Source: Prochlorococcus sp. AG-673-L20 (GTDB taxonomy: Bacteria; Cyanobacteriota; Cyanobacteriia; PCC-6307; Cyanobiaceae). Taken from it: a DNA stretch of 64,000 nt. The DNA is taken from positions 101,875-165,874 of the forward strand of contig QCTN01000001.1 in NCBI GenBank assembly GCA_003211135.1, in the 5' to 3' direction. Shown here in pieces: positions 48,855 to 57,607 of the stretch. The position numbers and the translations under genes were made by a program. Each line of letters starts with the position of its first letter. The first letter of the stretch is position 1. The notes below the pieces were generated by a model. The model was not told the DNA's origin, did no database searches, and saw nothing but the letters and a program-made list of their open reading frames with translations.

Positions 48855-49685
48855 ATGAGAAATGAAAAATATTGGGTTAAAGCATTAGATCAAACTCATT
48901 TATCTATTATCAATAATGGCTTATTTCCTTTAAAAACGACTGTTGTAACAAGTGAATATTACAATAAAAATGATTTTATAATTAGAGAACTTGATACTTC
49001 AAGATTTAAGAAAAAAAATAGTTATGGTCCAAATCAGAATCCATTTAACCCATGGGATAAGATACTTGAAGTTGATAAAATTGGAACTAATCATCAACTA
49101 ATACTAAATAAATATCCTGTACAAAAAGGTCATATTTTACTAATAACAAATACTTGGAGACCTCAAGATGGATGGTTAGATATTAATGATTGGATAGCTA
49201 TACAAATGGTAAATGAAGATACAAGTGGCCTATGGTTTTTTAATAGTTCTCCCATAGCTGGAGCAAGTCAACCGCATAGGCATTTTCAGCTTTTAAGAAG
49301 AGATCATGGTGAAATTATTTGTCCAAGAGAGAGGTGGTTTTTAGATTTTGAAAATAATAATGATCAGGATAGCAAGCTTAAGAAAAATGCTGTTGTCTCA
49401 AAATTTAACTTTTTAGATAATTCAATAAATATTTATAATTTATACTTAGAACTGTCAAACAAAATTGGTTTAGGAAATCCAATTGATGATGAAAAACCAA
49501 GATTTCCATACAATATTTTAATTACAAATAATTGGATAGCCATAATTAAAAGAAAGTATGATCACGTCCATGGCTTTAGTGTTAATGGTTTGGGTTTCGC
49601 AGGATATTTACTAGTCACAGAAAAATCTAATATTAATTATTTAAAGAAATATGGACCAGAGAAACTTCTTGAAAATTTTGTTTGA
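48855..49685 (+). CDS. ATP adenylyltransferase (Ap4A phosphorylase) family
   Basis: 276 residues of the HIT superfamily, GalT/Apa branch. The catalytic motif P-H-R-H-F-Q-L (about 146-152; HxHxQ) is clear, and Y-N-I-L-I-T-N-N-W and H-V-H-G-F-S-V-N-G-L-G-F-A-G belong to the C-terminal domain of cyanobacterial and yeast Apa1/2-type enzymes. It would split diadenosine tetraphosphate into ATP and ADP using phosphate. It ends 3 bp from the next convergent gene. Confidence 0.87.
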   Translation: MRNEKYWVKALDQTHLSIINNGLFPLKTTVVTSEYYNKNDFIIRELDTSRFKKKNSYGPNQNPFNPWDKILEVDKIGTNHQLILNKYPVQKGHILLITNTWRPQDGWLDINDWIAIQMVNEDTSGLWFFNSSPIAGASQPHRHFQLLRRDHGEIICPRERWFLDFENNNDQDSKLKKNAVVSKFNFLDNSINIYNLYLELSNKIGLGNPIDDEKPRFPYNILITNNWIAIIKRKYDHVHGFSVNGLGFAGYLLVTEKSNINYLKKYGPEKLLENFV

Positions 49686-49688
49686 AAA

Positions 49689-49865
49689 TTAACTACTAAC
49701 TTCAACATTGTCTCTGGAAATTTGATTTTCTAGAACTTCTATTGAAGCACTCACTGACGCAATTTTTCTTTCAAGAGAATCCTTGATGTAGTTAAGCATT
49801 TCTAATTTCTTTTTTTGATAAAAAGACTTTTTTTCTTTTGAGGATTTAAAGTTACAGTAAAACAT
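49689..49865 (-). CDS. Small coiled-coil-like hypothetical protein
   Basis: 58 residues from the ATG at 49865; the frame continues upstream to 49919 but that extension is basic and unlike the rest. After a Lys/Ser-rich start, residues about 22-52 form an amphipathic helix with E-R-K-I-A-S-V-S-A-S-I-E-V-L-E-N-Q-I-S-R-D, a pattern common in small proteins of marine picocyanobacteria. Function unknown. Convergent with the Ap4A phosphorylase gene. Confidence 0.6.
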   Translation of the reverse strand: MFYCNFKSSKEKKSFYQKKKLEMLNYIKDSLERKIASVSASIEVLENQISRDNVEVSS

Positions 49866-50009
49866 TTTTATTTTTATTATAAAAATTTTTCTTGTTGAGA
49901 CGTGACTTATAAAAAGCAAGATTTTGATTTAAAGACAATATAATTATTTAGACTTTCATAATATGAATACAAATAATATTTTTGTTCTATTATAAAAAAA
50001 AATGATTAA

Positions 50010-51023
50010 TTGAGTAATTCTGAGAATTCAAATACAAAAAGAATTTCAATTGATTTGCCAGAAGAGTTAGTTTCTAGGTTTGATCAATTACGAAAAGAAT
50101 GGGGTTTTAGAGCAAGAGGTCCTGTAATAGAAAAGTTGCTTACAGAAATTCTTCAAGAAGAAGATTTATTACCTAAAAGTCAACAACAGACAATTGATTA
50201 CAACGAAAAGGGAGATATTAATGAATACTCTAACTTTGATGAAAAGAGTGCTTTAGTCCTTATTAAATCTGATAAGGTTGAGAGTACTAGTAAAGAATCC
50301 GAAGAAAAACTTCTTTTAAATAATAAAGAAGTTATTGAAAAACCAAACTTAAACATCAACCTTCCTAATTTTGTTGGAAAAAAAGTTAAAAATCTGAGAA
50401 GAAGTATAAATATTGAAAAGACAAAACAAAAAATTAATGATATTCAAATTAATACAATCAAGGAAAATGATTTAATTAAATGTCGGATTGAAATTATAAG
50501 CCATTGGAAAAACCTATATGGATCAATTCCAAATGAACAAGTAATAGAAGCATCTATTGATTGGTTTTGTATAGATATTTGGCCAAATATTGATGGAACC
50601 GAGCAGTTGCCATTCACTTGGAGTGCAGCAAATAAATTAATGTCGGATTTATGCCCTTTTTGGATAAAACAAACGCCCTCCTTAGAGTTAGTTATTTTAA
50701 TGATAGGTGTATTAGAAGATCCATTTGCAACATCTGATTTAATAAATAGGGTCCCAACATTAGTAAGAAGATTTATAAGTAGGTTTAAAAGAAAAAATAA
50801 AGGAAATTCATTTGAAGCACTTGATTCAACAATGACTGTTCATGGAGCTCTAAAATTATTAAAGTTATCCACCGCTGCAGGTTCAGCACATACATTAAAT
50901 AAAATACGAGAAGCATATAAAATTAAAGCTTTAGAAACCCATCCAGATTCTGGTGGATCTACTGATGAGATGAGGAAATTAAATGATGCATATCAATTAC
51001 TTAAAAATATGTATAGAAGATAG
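50010..51023 (+). CDS. Ribbon-helix-helix / J-domain fusion protein
   Basis: 337 residues from a TTG start. Residues about 10-52 read as a ribbon-helix-helix DNA-binding motif (K-R-I-S-I-D-L-P-E-E-L-V-S-R-F then two helices). A charged, low-complexity linker follows (about 55-150), then an unassigned globular domain (about 155-265, with W-F-C-I-D-I-W-P). The end is a J-domain (about 275-337) with H-P-D at 311-313 and the S-G-G-S-T-D-E-M-R-K-L-N-D-A-Y pattern. J-domains recruit DnaK; RHH domains bind short palindromes. Such a fusion could tie DNA binding to Hsp70 action, but no function is known to me. A three-codon ATG ORF ends in the TGA that overlaps the TTG start. Confidence 0.8.
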   Translation: MSNSENSNTKRISIDLPEELVSRFDQLRKEWGFRARGPVIEKLLTEILQEEDLLPKSQQQTIDYNEKGDINEYSNFDEKSALVLIKSDKVESTSKESEEKLLLNNKEVIEKPNLNINLPNFVGKKVKNLRRSINIEKTKQKINDIQINTIKENDLIKCRIEIISHWKNLYGSIPNEQVIEASIDWFCIDIWPNIDGTEQLPFTWSAANKLMSDLCPFWIKQTPSLELVILMIGVLEDPFATSDLINRVPTLVRRFISRFKRKNKGNSFEALDSTMTVHGALKLLKLSTAAGSAHTLNKIREAYKIKALETHPDSGGSTDEMRKLNDAYQLLKNMYRR

Positions 51024-51031
51024 TATTAATA

Positions 51032-51324
51032 ATCTTACATGAGACTTGAAAATAGTCTAGTTTATAGTCTTATATAAGACTTAAAAGATACAAAATTAAA
51101 TTAAAATAGTTTCTATCTAGTAATTCTTGCTTATAAGAGTTGTGCATATCAAATGATACGTATTTATTAAAAAAAAGATTGTATTACACTTCTTATATAA
51201 GACTTAATAAAATACAGTTACCAACCCCTCCCTATGTAGAAGAGTTAGATAAAATTTTTTCAATGAATATTACTAGTCTTATACTAGACTTATAATAAGT
51301 CTATTAATGAATCTTATATAAGAC
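51032..51324. repeat. Cluster of AGTCTTATATAAGACT palindromes
   Basis: This 418-bp stretch between the RHH/J-domain gene and the small exported gene contains no ORF I support. It holds repeated 16-bp palindromes: degenerate copy at 51032-51046, perfect AGTCTTATATAAGACT at 51066-51081, core TCTTATATAAGA at 51191-51202, AGTCTTATACTAGACT at 51275-51290 overlapping the 19-bp inverted repeat TAGACTTATAATAAGTCTA at 51285-51303, and another TCTTATATAAGA at 51312-51323. Spacing is irregular. Palindromes of this size fit binding sites for a dimeric regulator better than transcription terminators, since no U-tracts follow. Confidence 0.85.
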
Positions 51325-51420
51325 AATATATACACTAATTCTATAATTTATTGTCCTTTGTTTGTCCAGTCCTTAATTTTTTTACAATAAACGTTGATAT
51401 AACTAAAGTTTTGGTATTAA

Positions 51421-51443
51421 AGTGCTGCCTTAAAGACAGTACT
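51421..51443 (-). terminator. Hairpin at the 3' end of the small exported gene
   Basis: A 23-base near-palindrome (AGTGCTGCCTT, A, AAGACAGTACT) in which 10 of 11 positions pair, including one G-U, overlaps the stop codon of the minus-strand gene at 51442. On the minus strand it is followed by only three T, so it may define the mRNA end or protect it rather than being a classical intrinsic terminator. Confidence 0.4.
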
Positions 51444-51690
51444 ACTGTATTTGAAGCTTTTGTAGAGCTGTTTTCCTCTCGATACTAGGAACATCACTCA
51501 AGCCGTTGGCGTCAAACCATGGAGCGCTTGCCCAGTCGAATCCTTCTCCGAATGTATTATCTGGAGCGGTTATGTACCAATGGCATGAAGAATCAGGTAC
51601 ATCGACAGCACATTTAGACCAATCATCAGACCATTGTGGAACTTGGACCCAAAGAACGGAAGATATTAAAAATGAGAGAATATTAAACAT
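51442..51690 (-). CDS. Small exported protein of unknown function
   Basis: 82 residues. Residues about 1-16 form a hydrophobic signal-like segment, leaving a mature part beginning near Q-V-P-Q-W-S-D-D-W. Two Cys ten residues apart (C-A-V-D-V-P-D-S-S-C) could form a disulfide, and the region is rich in Trp, Asp and Pro. G+C is about 42% over 51451-51690 by hand count, clearly above the surrounding sequence, which argues for a real or acquired gene. AGTCTTATATAAGACT-like palindromes flank both sides. Family not recognised; an opposite-strand ORF here is a shadow. Confidence 0.68.
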   Translation of the reverse strand: MFNILSFLISSVLWVQVPQWSDDWSKCAVDVPDSSCHWYITAPDNTFGEGFDWASAPWFDANGLSDVPSIERKTALQKLQIQ

Positions 51691-51745
51691 GTGGAATATT
51701 ATATATGATCATTTAAAAATATACGAATATTACTCGTCTCATTTC

Positions 51746-51785
51746 AGACTTATTTATAGACTACTAATAAGTCTTAGATAAGATT
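51746..51785. repeat. Palindrome copies upstream of the small exported gene
   Basis: AGACTTATTTATAGACT at 51746-51762 and AGTCTTAGATAAGATT at 51770-51785 are degenerate copies of the palindrome seen at 51.0-51.3 kb. They lie between the pheT stop and the start of the small exported gene, in its promoter region, so they could be operators for it. Confidence 0.7.
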
Positions 51786-51795
51786 AGTAATACTA

Positions 51796-54261
51796 CTAAT
51801 CTCTTAATTTAGTGGAGAATTTTTTTTCTATTATTTCAACGATACTATCGTGAAGAAATCCTATCTCAGAATCTAATAATGTTTTCTCATAATCTCTATA
51901 AGACAATCTAAATGTGTAGCTTATAAATTCTTTACCAAAACTATCATCATCATAAACATCAATTAAATTAACATCTTCCAATAATTTTTTACCAGATTTT
52001 CTTATTTGAGAAATTATCTCACTTACTACGTATTTTTTATTGAATATAAAATTAATATCACGTTCCATTTTGGGAACTGTTGGAAATTGCTTATAAACTG
52101 TTATCCATTTATTTTTTCTAGTGCTTGCTTTTAAGATACTGCTTATTTTTAAACTAAATAAATATATTTTTTTTAGTACTATTTTATTAATAATTAAATT
52201 TGGATGGATTTCACCAAAATATCCAACTTCATTACCTTCAGTAAATAATCTAGATGATCTGCCTGGATGAAGAAAATCTATAGTATCAGTTGGTTTATCT
52301 TCTATTTTTAAATTTAATATTAATAATGCTTCCTTTAACTTACCTCTGGCCTCGTAATAGGTCATATTATTATCTTTATTTGAGCCTAACCATTGCTCAA
52401 ATTTATTATTTCCATAAATAGCTCCATTTAAAATCTCCTCTTGTGAAAAATCAGGTTTTTTATGAAAAATATTTCCTACTTCAAATATCCAGCAATAATC
52501 TTGTCCTGACTTAATATTATGATTACATATTTTAATGTGTTCTTGCCACATATTATCTCTTAAACAACTTGTCTCCAACAGTAATGGATTTGAAATCTTG
52601 ATTAAATTATTATTCTTTTCTGGAACAAGAGAATAAGACAATACTTCGTTAAATCCGTTAACTGTTAATCCAGTTTTTAACTGCCTTAAAGCTATTTGAG
52701 ATGAAGAAAGCTTTCCTGGTTTTATGGGATTTGGTAAATTTAAATCAAACATGTCATAACCAATTAATCTAGCAATCTCTTCTATTAAATCAATTTCTCT
52801 TAATAAATCTTGGGACCTGTTGGGAATAATTTCTACATCCCAACCATATTCCTTAATGTTTAAGGTACATCCTATCAGCTTTAATTTTTCTGTTATTTCT
52901 ATATCTGTTAAATATCTTTTTTCCAATTTACTATTAATATCGTAATTCTCATTTCTAATTACAATTGGACCAAGTACTTTATTAATTCTTTCCCTTCTTA
53001 ACGGTATTAAAATTTTTTTGAAATCCAGCTCTGTGGAAGTATTAATTATTGGATTCGGAATATTAAAGAATTTTTCTAAGATGTTAATAGCCCGGCTAAC
53101 TGAATCTAATGTATTTTTATAGGAAATTCCTTTTTCATATCTGCTACTTGATTCTGTTCTAACTCCAATTTCTTTTGATGATTTTCTAATGGTAACAGGA
53201 TTAAAAACTGCTCCTTCAAGATAAATTGAAGAAGTATCCTCATTTACAGCCGTTTCCAAACCACCAATTACACCGGCTATAGCGACTGGTTTGTCGTCAC
53301 AAGCGATGATAGTTATATTTTTATTTAATTTATAATTCTCGCCATTCAAACACAAAAGACTTTCATTATTATTTGCCTTTCTAACCGAGAAATCCTCATA
53401 TGAAACCTTTCGTCCAATTAAATTAGATAATTTGTCTTTATCAAATGCATGTAATGGTTGTCCTTGTTCTAAAAGAATATAGTTGGTTATGTCTACCAAA
53501 AGATTAATAGATTTAATTCCCGATTTATCTAATCGATCTCTAAGCCATCCAGGAGATGATTCCTTACCATTGACAGAATCAATATTGGTAATTGAATAAA
53601 GACAATTTGTTGTAATTGCATCAGAGCAGAGATTAAAATTTTTATAAACATTTACTTTATAATTAATTTGTAATTCTGGAATGTTTAACTTAGTTTCCAG
53701 AAGAGCAGATATTTCTCTTGCGATGCCAACTACAGACATTCCATCGGGTCTATTTGCAGTAATCGCCAAATCATAGATGTAGTCATTGAGATCAAGTAAT
53801 TTAGCGGCTGATGTACCTAATTTATGTTTTAAAGCTATAACCTCATCAATAATGGCGATTCCTTCACTAGTATCTTCTATACCTAGTTCTTCTAACGAAC
53901 AAATCATTCCTTCACTAGAAACCCCTCTTATTTCACTTTTTTTAATAGTTAAATTTGTCGCACTTAAATGTGTACCAATAGTAGCTACATAAACATATAT
54001 ATTTTGTTTTACATTTTTTGCACCACAAATTATTTGTAAAGGATTAGAGCTTCCAATATCAACAATGCATATAGATAACTTATCTGAATTCTCATGTTTA
54101 ACTACTGACAAAACCTTCCCAAGAACAATACCTCTTACATTTTCTGAACAATCAACAAGTGACTCAACTTCGAAACCACCTATTGATAGTTTTTCAGATA
54201 AATCGTCTGGTGTAGTATCTATTTCTACAAGGGATTTTAACCAATTCTGAGAGACCTTCAT
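51796..54261 (-). CDS. pheT: Phenylalanyl-tRNA synthetase beta subunit
   Basis: 821 residues, full length. Order of domains: B1 and the inserted EMAP-like tRNA-binding B2 domain (about 40-150, with I-C-G-A-K-N-V), the B3/B4 editing domain (P-L-H-A-F-D-K-D), B5, the catalytic-like B6/B7 core (about 490-690, with P-N-R-S-Q-D-L-L and N-G-F-N-E-V-L-S-Y-S) and the ferredoxin-fold anticodon-binding end (about 725-821). pheS is not in the window. Divergent from rpmG by 101 bp. Confidence 0.96.
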   Translation of the reverse strand: MKVSQNWLKSLVEIDTTPDDLSEKLSIGGFEVESLVDCSENVRGIVLGKVLSVVKHENSDKLSICIVDIGSSNPLQIICGAKNVKQNIYVYVATIGTHLSATNLTIKKSEIRGVSSEGMICSLEELGIEDTSEGIAIIDEVIALKHKLGTSAAKLLDLNDYIYDLAITANRPDGMSVVGIAREISALLETKLNIPELQINYKVNVYKNFNLCSDAITTNCLYSITNIDSVNGKESSPGWLRDRLDKSGIKSINLLVDITNYILLEQGQPLHAFDKDKLSNLIGRKVSYEDFSVRKANNNESLLCLNGENYKLNKNITIIACDDKPVAIAGVIGGLETAVNEDTSSIYLEGAVFNPVTIRKSSKEIGVRTESSSRYEKGISYKNTLDSVSRAINILEKFFNIPNPIINTSTELDFKKILIPLRRERINKVLGPIVIRNENYDINSKLEKRYLTDIEITEKLKLIGCTLNIKEYGWDVEIIPNRSQDLLREIDLIEEIARLIGYDMFDLNLPNPIKPGKLSSSQIALRQLKTGLTVNGFNEVLSYSLVPEKNNNLIKISNPLLLETSCLRDNMWQEHIKICNHNIKSGQDYCWIFEVGNIFHKKPDFSQEEILNGAIYGNNKFEQWLGSNKDNNMTYYEARGKLKEALLILNLKIEDKPTDTIDFLHPGRSSRLFTEGNEVGYFGEIHPNLIINKIVLKKIYLFSLKISSILKASTRKNKWITVYKQFPTVPKMERDINFIFNKKYVVSEIISQIRKSGKKLLEDVNLIDVYDDDSFGKEFISYTFRLSYRDYEKTLLDSEIGFLHDSIVEIIEKKFSTKLRD

Positions 54262-54362
54262 TTATTATTTTTGTCTAATGATACTAAAAGAAAAGTAAAT
54301 ATATGCAAAATAGTTTCTTGAAGTTGTACAATAGAAAATTATACAACAACGTATTAATCAAA

Positions 54363-54557
54363 ATGGCGAAAAAAGGTACAAGAGTTGTCGTAACCTTAGA
54401 ATGTACTGAAGCGAGAACAAGTTCAGAACCAAGAAGATCTAATGGTGTTTCCAGATATACAACTGAAAAAAACAAAAGGAATACTACTGAGAGATTAGAA
54501 CTTAAAAAATTTAATCCACATCTAAACAAAATGACAATTCACAAAGAAATCAAATAA
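54363..54557 (+). CDS. rpmG: 50S ribosomal protein L33
   Basis: 64 residues from the ATG at 54363; an upstream in-frame extension does not look like L33. [16 protein letters not shown] opens the protein and K-F-N-P-H-L-N-K closes it, as in cyanobacterial L33. The paired zinc Cys of some L33 forms are not complete (one Cys only), as in other zinc-independent versions. Followed 7 bp later by rpsR. Confidence 0.95.
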   Translation: MAKKGTRVVVTLECTEARTSSEPRRSNGVSRYTTEKNKRNTTERLELKKFNPHLNKMTIHKEIK

Positions 54558-54564
54558 TAAAACA

Positions 54565-54786
54565 ATGCCAAATTCAATTTTTAAAAAACAATTGTCCCCA
54601 ATTAAGCCAGGTGACCCAATTGATTATAAAGACGTTGAGCTTTTAAAAAAATTCATAACGGAAAGAGGTAAAATAATACCAAGAAGAATGACTGGATTGA
54701 CATCCAAACAACAAAGAGATCTAACATTGGCAGTAAAAAGAGCTAGAATAGTTGCTCTTTTGCCATTTGTTAACCCTGAAGGCTAA
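54565..54786 (+). CDS. rpsR: 30S ribosomal protein S18
   Basis: 73 residues, usual length. [15 protein letters not shown] and the [13 protein letters not shown] block are the S18 signature. Adjacent to rpmG as in many cyanobacteria and plastids. The RNB-domain gene starts 39 bp downstream. Confidence 0.97.
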   Translation: MPNSIFKKQLSPIKPGDPIDYKDVELLKKFITERGKIIPRRMTGLTSKQQRDLTLAVKRARIVALLPFVNPEG

Positions 54787-54825
54787 TTCTATAAATAATA
54801 GTTACCTAAATAATAATTTAAATAT

Positions 54826-56010
54826 TTGAGAGATTTAACTCATTTAAAAACTTTTATAATCGATTCCAAAGATCCAAAAGAAGTTGATGATGCTATTTCA
54901 TTGGAATTATTTGAAGGAAATAAAAAAAAATTATGGATACATATTAGCAATCCATGCAAATTATTTTTAACAGATTCAAAGATCGATATAGATGCAAGAA
55001 ATAAAAGTAGCAGCCTCTACTTAATCAATCAATACATTCCCATGTTGCCAGTTGAAATTATAGAAAATGCAAATTTAAAACAAAATAAAATCTCAGATAC
55101 AATTAGCGCATCAATTATATTTAATGATAATGGTTCAATAAATAAATATGAAATAGTAGAGGCAAAAATAAGACCAAAATATCAATTATTATACGAAGAT
55201 GCAGAAGAAATTATTGAATTAGAACCTAAAGAAGAATTTGAAATAGTTGAAATTAAGAATTTATTATTTAAAAGTATTAATTATCGAGAAAAACAAGGAG
55301 CAATTATTTTTGACACTCCAGGTTATAAAATTAACATTAATAACGGTAATGTAGAAATTAACAATATACAAAAAAGTATTTCGCAAACAATTGTGTCTGA
55401 ATCAATGATACTAATGGGTTATGTAACTAGTTTATATTTATTTGATAATAATATAGCGGCACCCTATAGAACACATAAAATCAATTGCGATGCAGTAGAG
55501 ATATTAGAACGATATAAAGATAGTGATATAAAGTATTCAATATTAAAACAATATATGGGTAAAAGTTTTATTACTACTAAAGCTAATAAACATGAATCAC
55601 TAGGTCTACCTAAGTATACTCAATGTACTTCACCATTAAGAAGATATTTAGATTTAATTGTTCAAAGACAAGTTTTTAATAAGATAAATAATATTGAGAG
55701 ATTAAGTCATAATAAAATTAATGAATTAATAGATATAACGAGAATTAAACAATTTGAAATTAACAATATATACAAAAATGATAAATTAAAATATTTAAAT
55801 ATATTCTTTACTAATCAAAAAAAATCTTCATTCAAAATGATATTTATTAAATGGATAAATAATAAAAAAGGTATAGCTTTAGTTTACTTTCCAGAATATT
55901 CATTAGAACTTTTAATTGTACTATTTATATCTATAGAAACATACACTAATAAAATATATAAGGTTAAATATAATATAAATAATAATAATTTATTAGAGTT
56001 TATTCACTAG
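54826..56010 (+). CDS. Short RNB-domain exoribonuclease (RNase II family)
   Basis: 394 residues from a TTG start. It consists almost only of the RNB catalytic domain; the cold-shock RNA-binding domains usually found before it are missing and any S1 domain at the end is weak. The acidic site reads I-D-S-K-D-P-K-E-V-D-D-A (about 12-23): by alignment with E. coli RNase II the second catalytic Asp (D207) is Glu here. The tail motif T-S-P-L-R-R-Y-L-D-L is conserved. It would degrade RNA 3' to 5'. Placed after rpmG-rpsR, a linkage typical of picocyanobacteria. Confidence 0.85.
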   Translation: MRDLTHLKTFIIDSKDPKEVDDAISLELFEGNKKKLWIHISNPCKLFLTDSKIDIDARNKSSSLYLINQYIPMLPVEIIENANLKQNKISDTISASIIFNDNGSINKYEIVEAKIRPKYQLLYEDAEEIIELEPKEEFEIVEIKNLLFKSINYREKQGAIIFDTPGYKININNGNVEINNIQKSISQTIVSESMILMGYVTSLYLFDNNIAAPYRTHKINCDAVEILERYKDSDIKYSILKQYMGKSFITTKANKHESLGLPKYTQCTSPLRRYLDLIVQRQVFNKINNIERLSHNKINELIDITRIKQFEINNIYKNDKLKYLNIFFTNQKKSSFKMIFIKWINNKKGIALVYFPEYSLELLIVLFISIETYTNKIYKVKYNINNNNLLEFIH

Positions 56011-56071
56011 ATAAAAAAATTTACTAAACTATTGTACAATTTATATTTGTTAATATAAGTAAAAAGATATT

Positions 56072-57607
56072 ATGAGTTTTGTAATCACTACACCATTATA
56101 TTATGTAAACGACAAGCCTCACTTGGGAAGTATTTATACTACTTTGATTTGTGATTCAATAGCGAGATATAAGAGGCTTTCCGGTGAAGATGTGATATTT
56201 ATAACCGGAGTTGATGAACATGGTCTAAAGATTCAAAGAACAGCCGGTAATAATGGTGTTGAGCCTCAATTTCATTGCGATCAAATATCAGATATCTTTA
56301 TGCAAAACTGGAAGAATTGGGACATAACACATAATAAATTCGTAAGAACAAGTTCCCCCAAGCATAAATATATAGTTAATGAGTTTTACAAGAGAGTAAA
56401 AAAATCTGAAGATATTTATATGGGAGTCCAAAAAGGTTGGTACTGCGTTGGTTGTGAAGAATTTAAAGATAATCCAGATAATTCACCAACGTATAAATGT
56501 CCTATTCATCAAAAAAATTTGGAATGGAAAAATGAGGAAAATCTTTTTTTTAAGTTGTCAAAATATCAATCACAAATAGAACAATTAATTAATGAACCTA
56601 CATTTATCCAGCCAAAAGAAAGAAGAAATGAAATTATCAATTTCGTTTCTAAAGGTTTAAAGGATTTTTCAATATCTAGAACAAATGTATCTTGGGGTAT
56701 ATCAGTGCCTGAAATTGATAACCATACTTTTTATGTGTGGTTTGATGCTTTGCTTGGTTATGTCAGTGCGTTAAGCCTTGATATGAAGGATTCTTCATTA
56801 GATGAATCAATTAATAATGGTTGGCCTGCTGATATTCATTTAATTGGTAAAGATATTCTCAGGTTTCATGCAGTCTATTGGCCTGCAATGCTTATTTCAG
56901 CTGGTATTAAAGTACCTAAAAAGGTTTTTGGCCATGGTTTTTTAACTAGGGAAGGTCAAAAAATGGGTAAAAGCTTAGGAAATGTATTAGATCCAGATAT
57001 TTTATTATCAAAATATGGTAAAGAAGCAGTTAGATGGTATCTACTAAAAGATATTACATTGGGAAATGATGGTGATTTTCAAAATAAAAGATTTGTAGAT
57101 ATCATTAACAACGATTTGGCAAATACAATTGGTAATTTATTAAATAGAACCTCTTCGATGTCTAGAAAATGGTTTGGTAATAAAGTTCCAAGTAATTTGA
57201 TGTTAAGTAATGACAATACACTGGAATTATATGCAAAAAATACAGTAGATAATTATATTAAATATTTTAATTCTTACCAAGTAGATTTAGCAGCTAATGA
57301 AATACTTAGTCTTGCAATTAATACAAATTTATATCTAAACGAAAAACAACCTTGGACATTAATTAAAGACGAAAAAAATATTCCTTGTGTAAGTAATATT
57401 ATTTATAATGTATTAGAAAGTACTAGAATTATTGGGTTATTGCTATTACCATTATTACCTGATTTATCTTCAAAAATTGATCTACAACTAGGATTATTAT
57501 ACAATAAAGAAGAGACATGGAAAAAGCAGTTAGAATGGGGTAATTTAATATACGAATCAATTTTACCCCCTCCTAATCCAATAATAGAAAAACTCGAATA
57601 TGAATAA
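56072..57607 (+). CDS. metG: Methionyl-tRNA synthetase
   Basis: 511 residues. Class I signatures T-P-L-Y-Y-V-N-D-K-P-H-L-G (HIGH-like) and G-Q-K-M-G-K-S-L-G-N (KMSKS-like). A zinc-knuckle part (C-V-G-C-E-E-F...C-P-I-H) sits in the connective region. There is no C-terminal tRNA-binding (EMAP) extension, which fits the short form. Its stop overlaps the lptC-like start by 8 bp. Confidence 0.95.
   Translation: MSFVITTPLYYVNDKPHLGSIYTTLICDSIARYKRLSGEDVIFITGVDEHGLKIQRTAGNNGVEPQFHCDQISDIFMQNWKNWDITHNKFVRTSSPKHKYIVNEFYKRVKKSEDIYMGVQKGWYCVGCEEFKDNPDNSPTYKCPIHQKNLEWKNEENLFFKLSKYQSQIEQLINEPTFIQPKERRNEIINFVSKGLKDFSISRTNVSWGISVPEIDNHTFYVWFDALLGYVSALSLDMKDSSLDESINNGWPADIHLIGKDILRFHAVYWPAMLISAGIKVPKKVFGHGFLTREGQKMGKSLGNVLDPDILLSKYGKEAVRWYLLKDITLGNDGDFQNKRFVDIINNDLANTIGNLLNRTSSMSRKWFGNKVPSNLMLSNDNTLELYAKNTVDNYIKYFNSYQVDLAANEILSLAINTNLYLNEKQPWTLIKDEKNIPCVSNIIYNVLESTRIIGLLLLPLLPDLSSKIDLQLGLLYNKEETWKKQLEWGNLIYESILPPPNPIIEKLEYE

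Noticed and set aside
51506..51781. Plus-strand ORF opposite the small exported gene
   Set aside because: It has no signal or domain pattern and mirrors the better-supported minus-strand frame, so it is treated as a shadow.
51032..51785. CRISPR array
   Set aside because: Repeats are short palindromes with irregular spacing and variable sequence; there are no cas genes and no regular spacers.
54826..56010. RNB gene as a truncated pseudogene of RNase II/R
   Set aside because: The frame is intact for 394 codons, catalytic motifs persist from start to end and the size seems usual for this group, so it reads as a functional short form.
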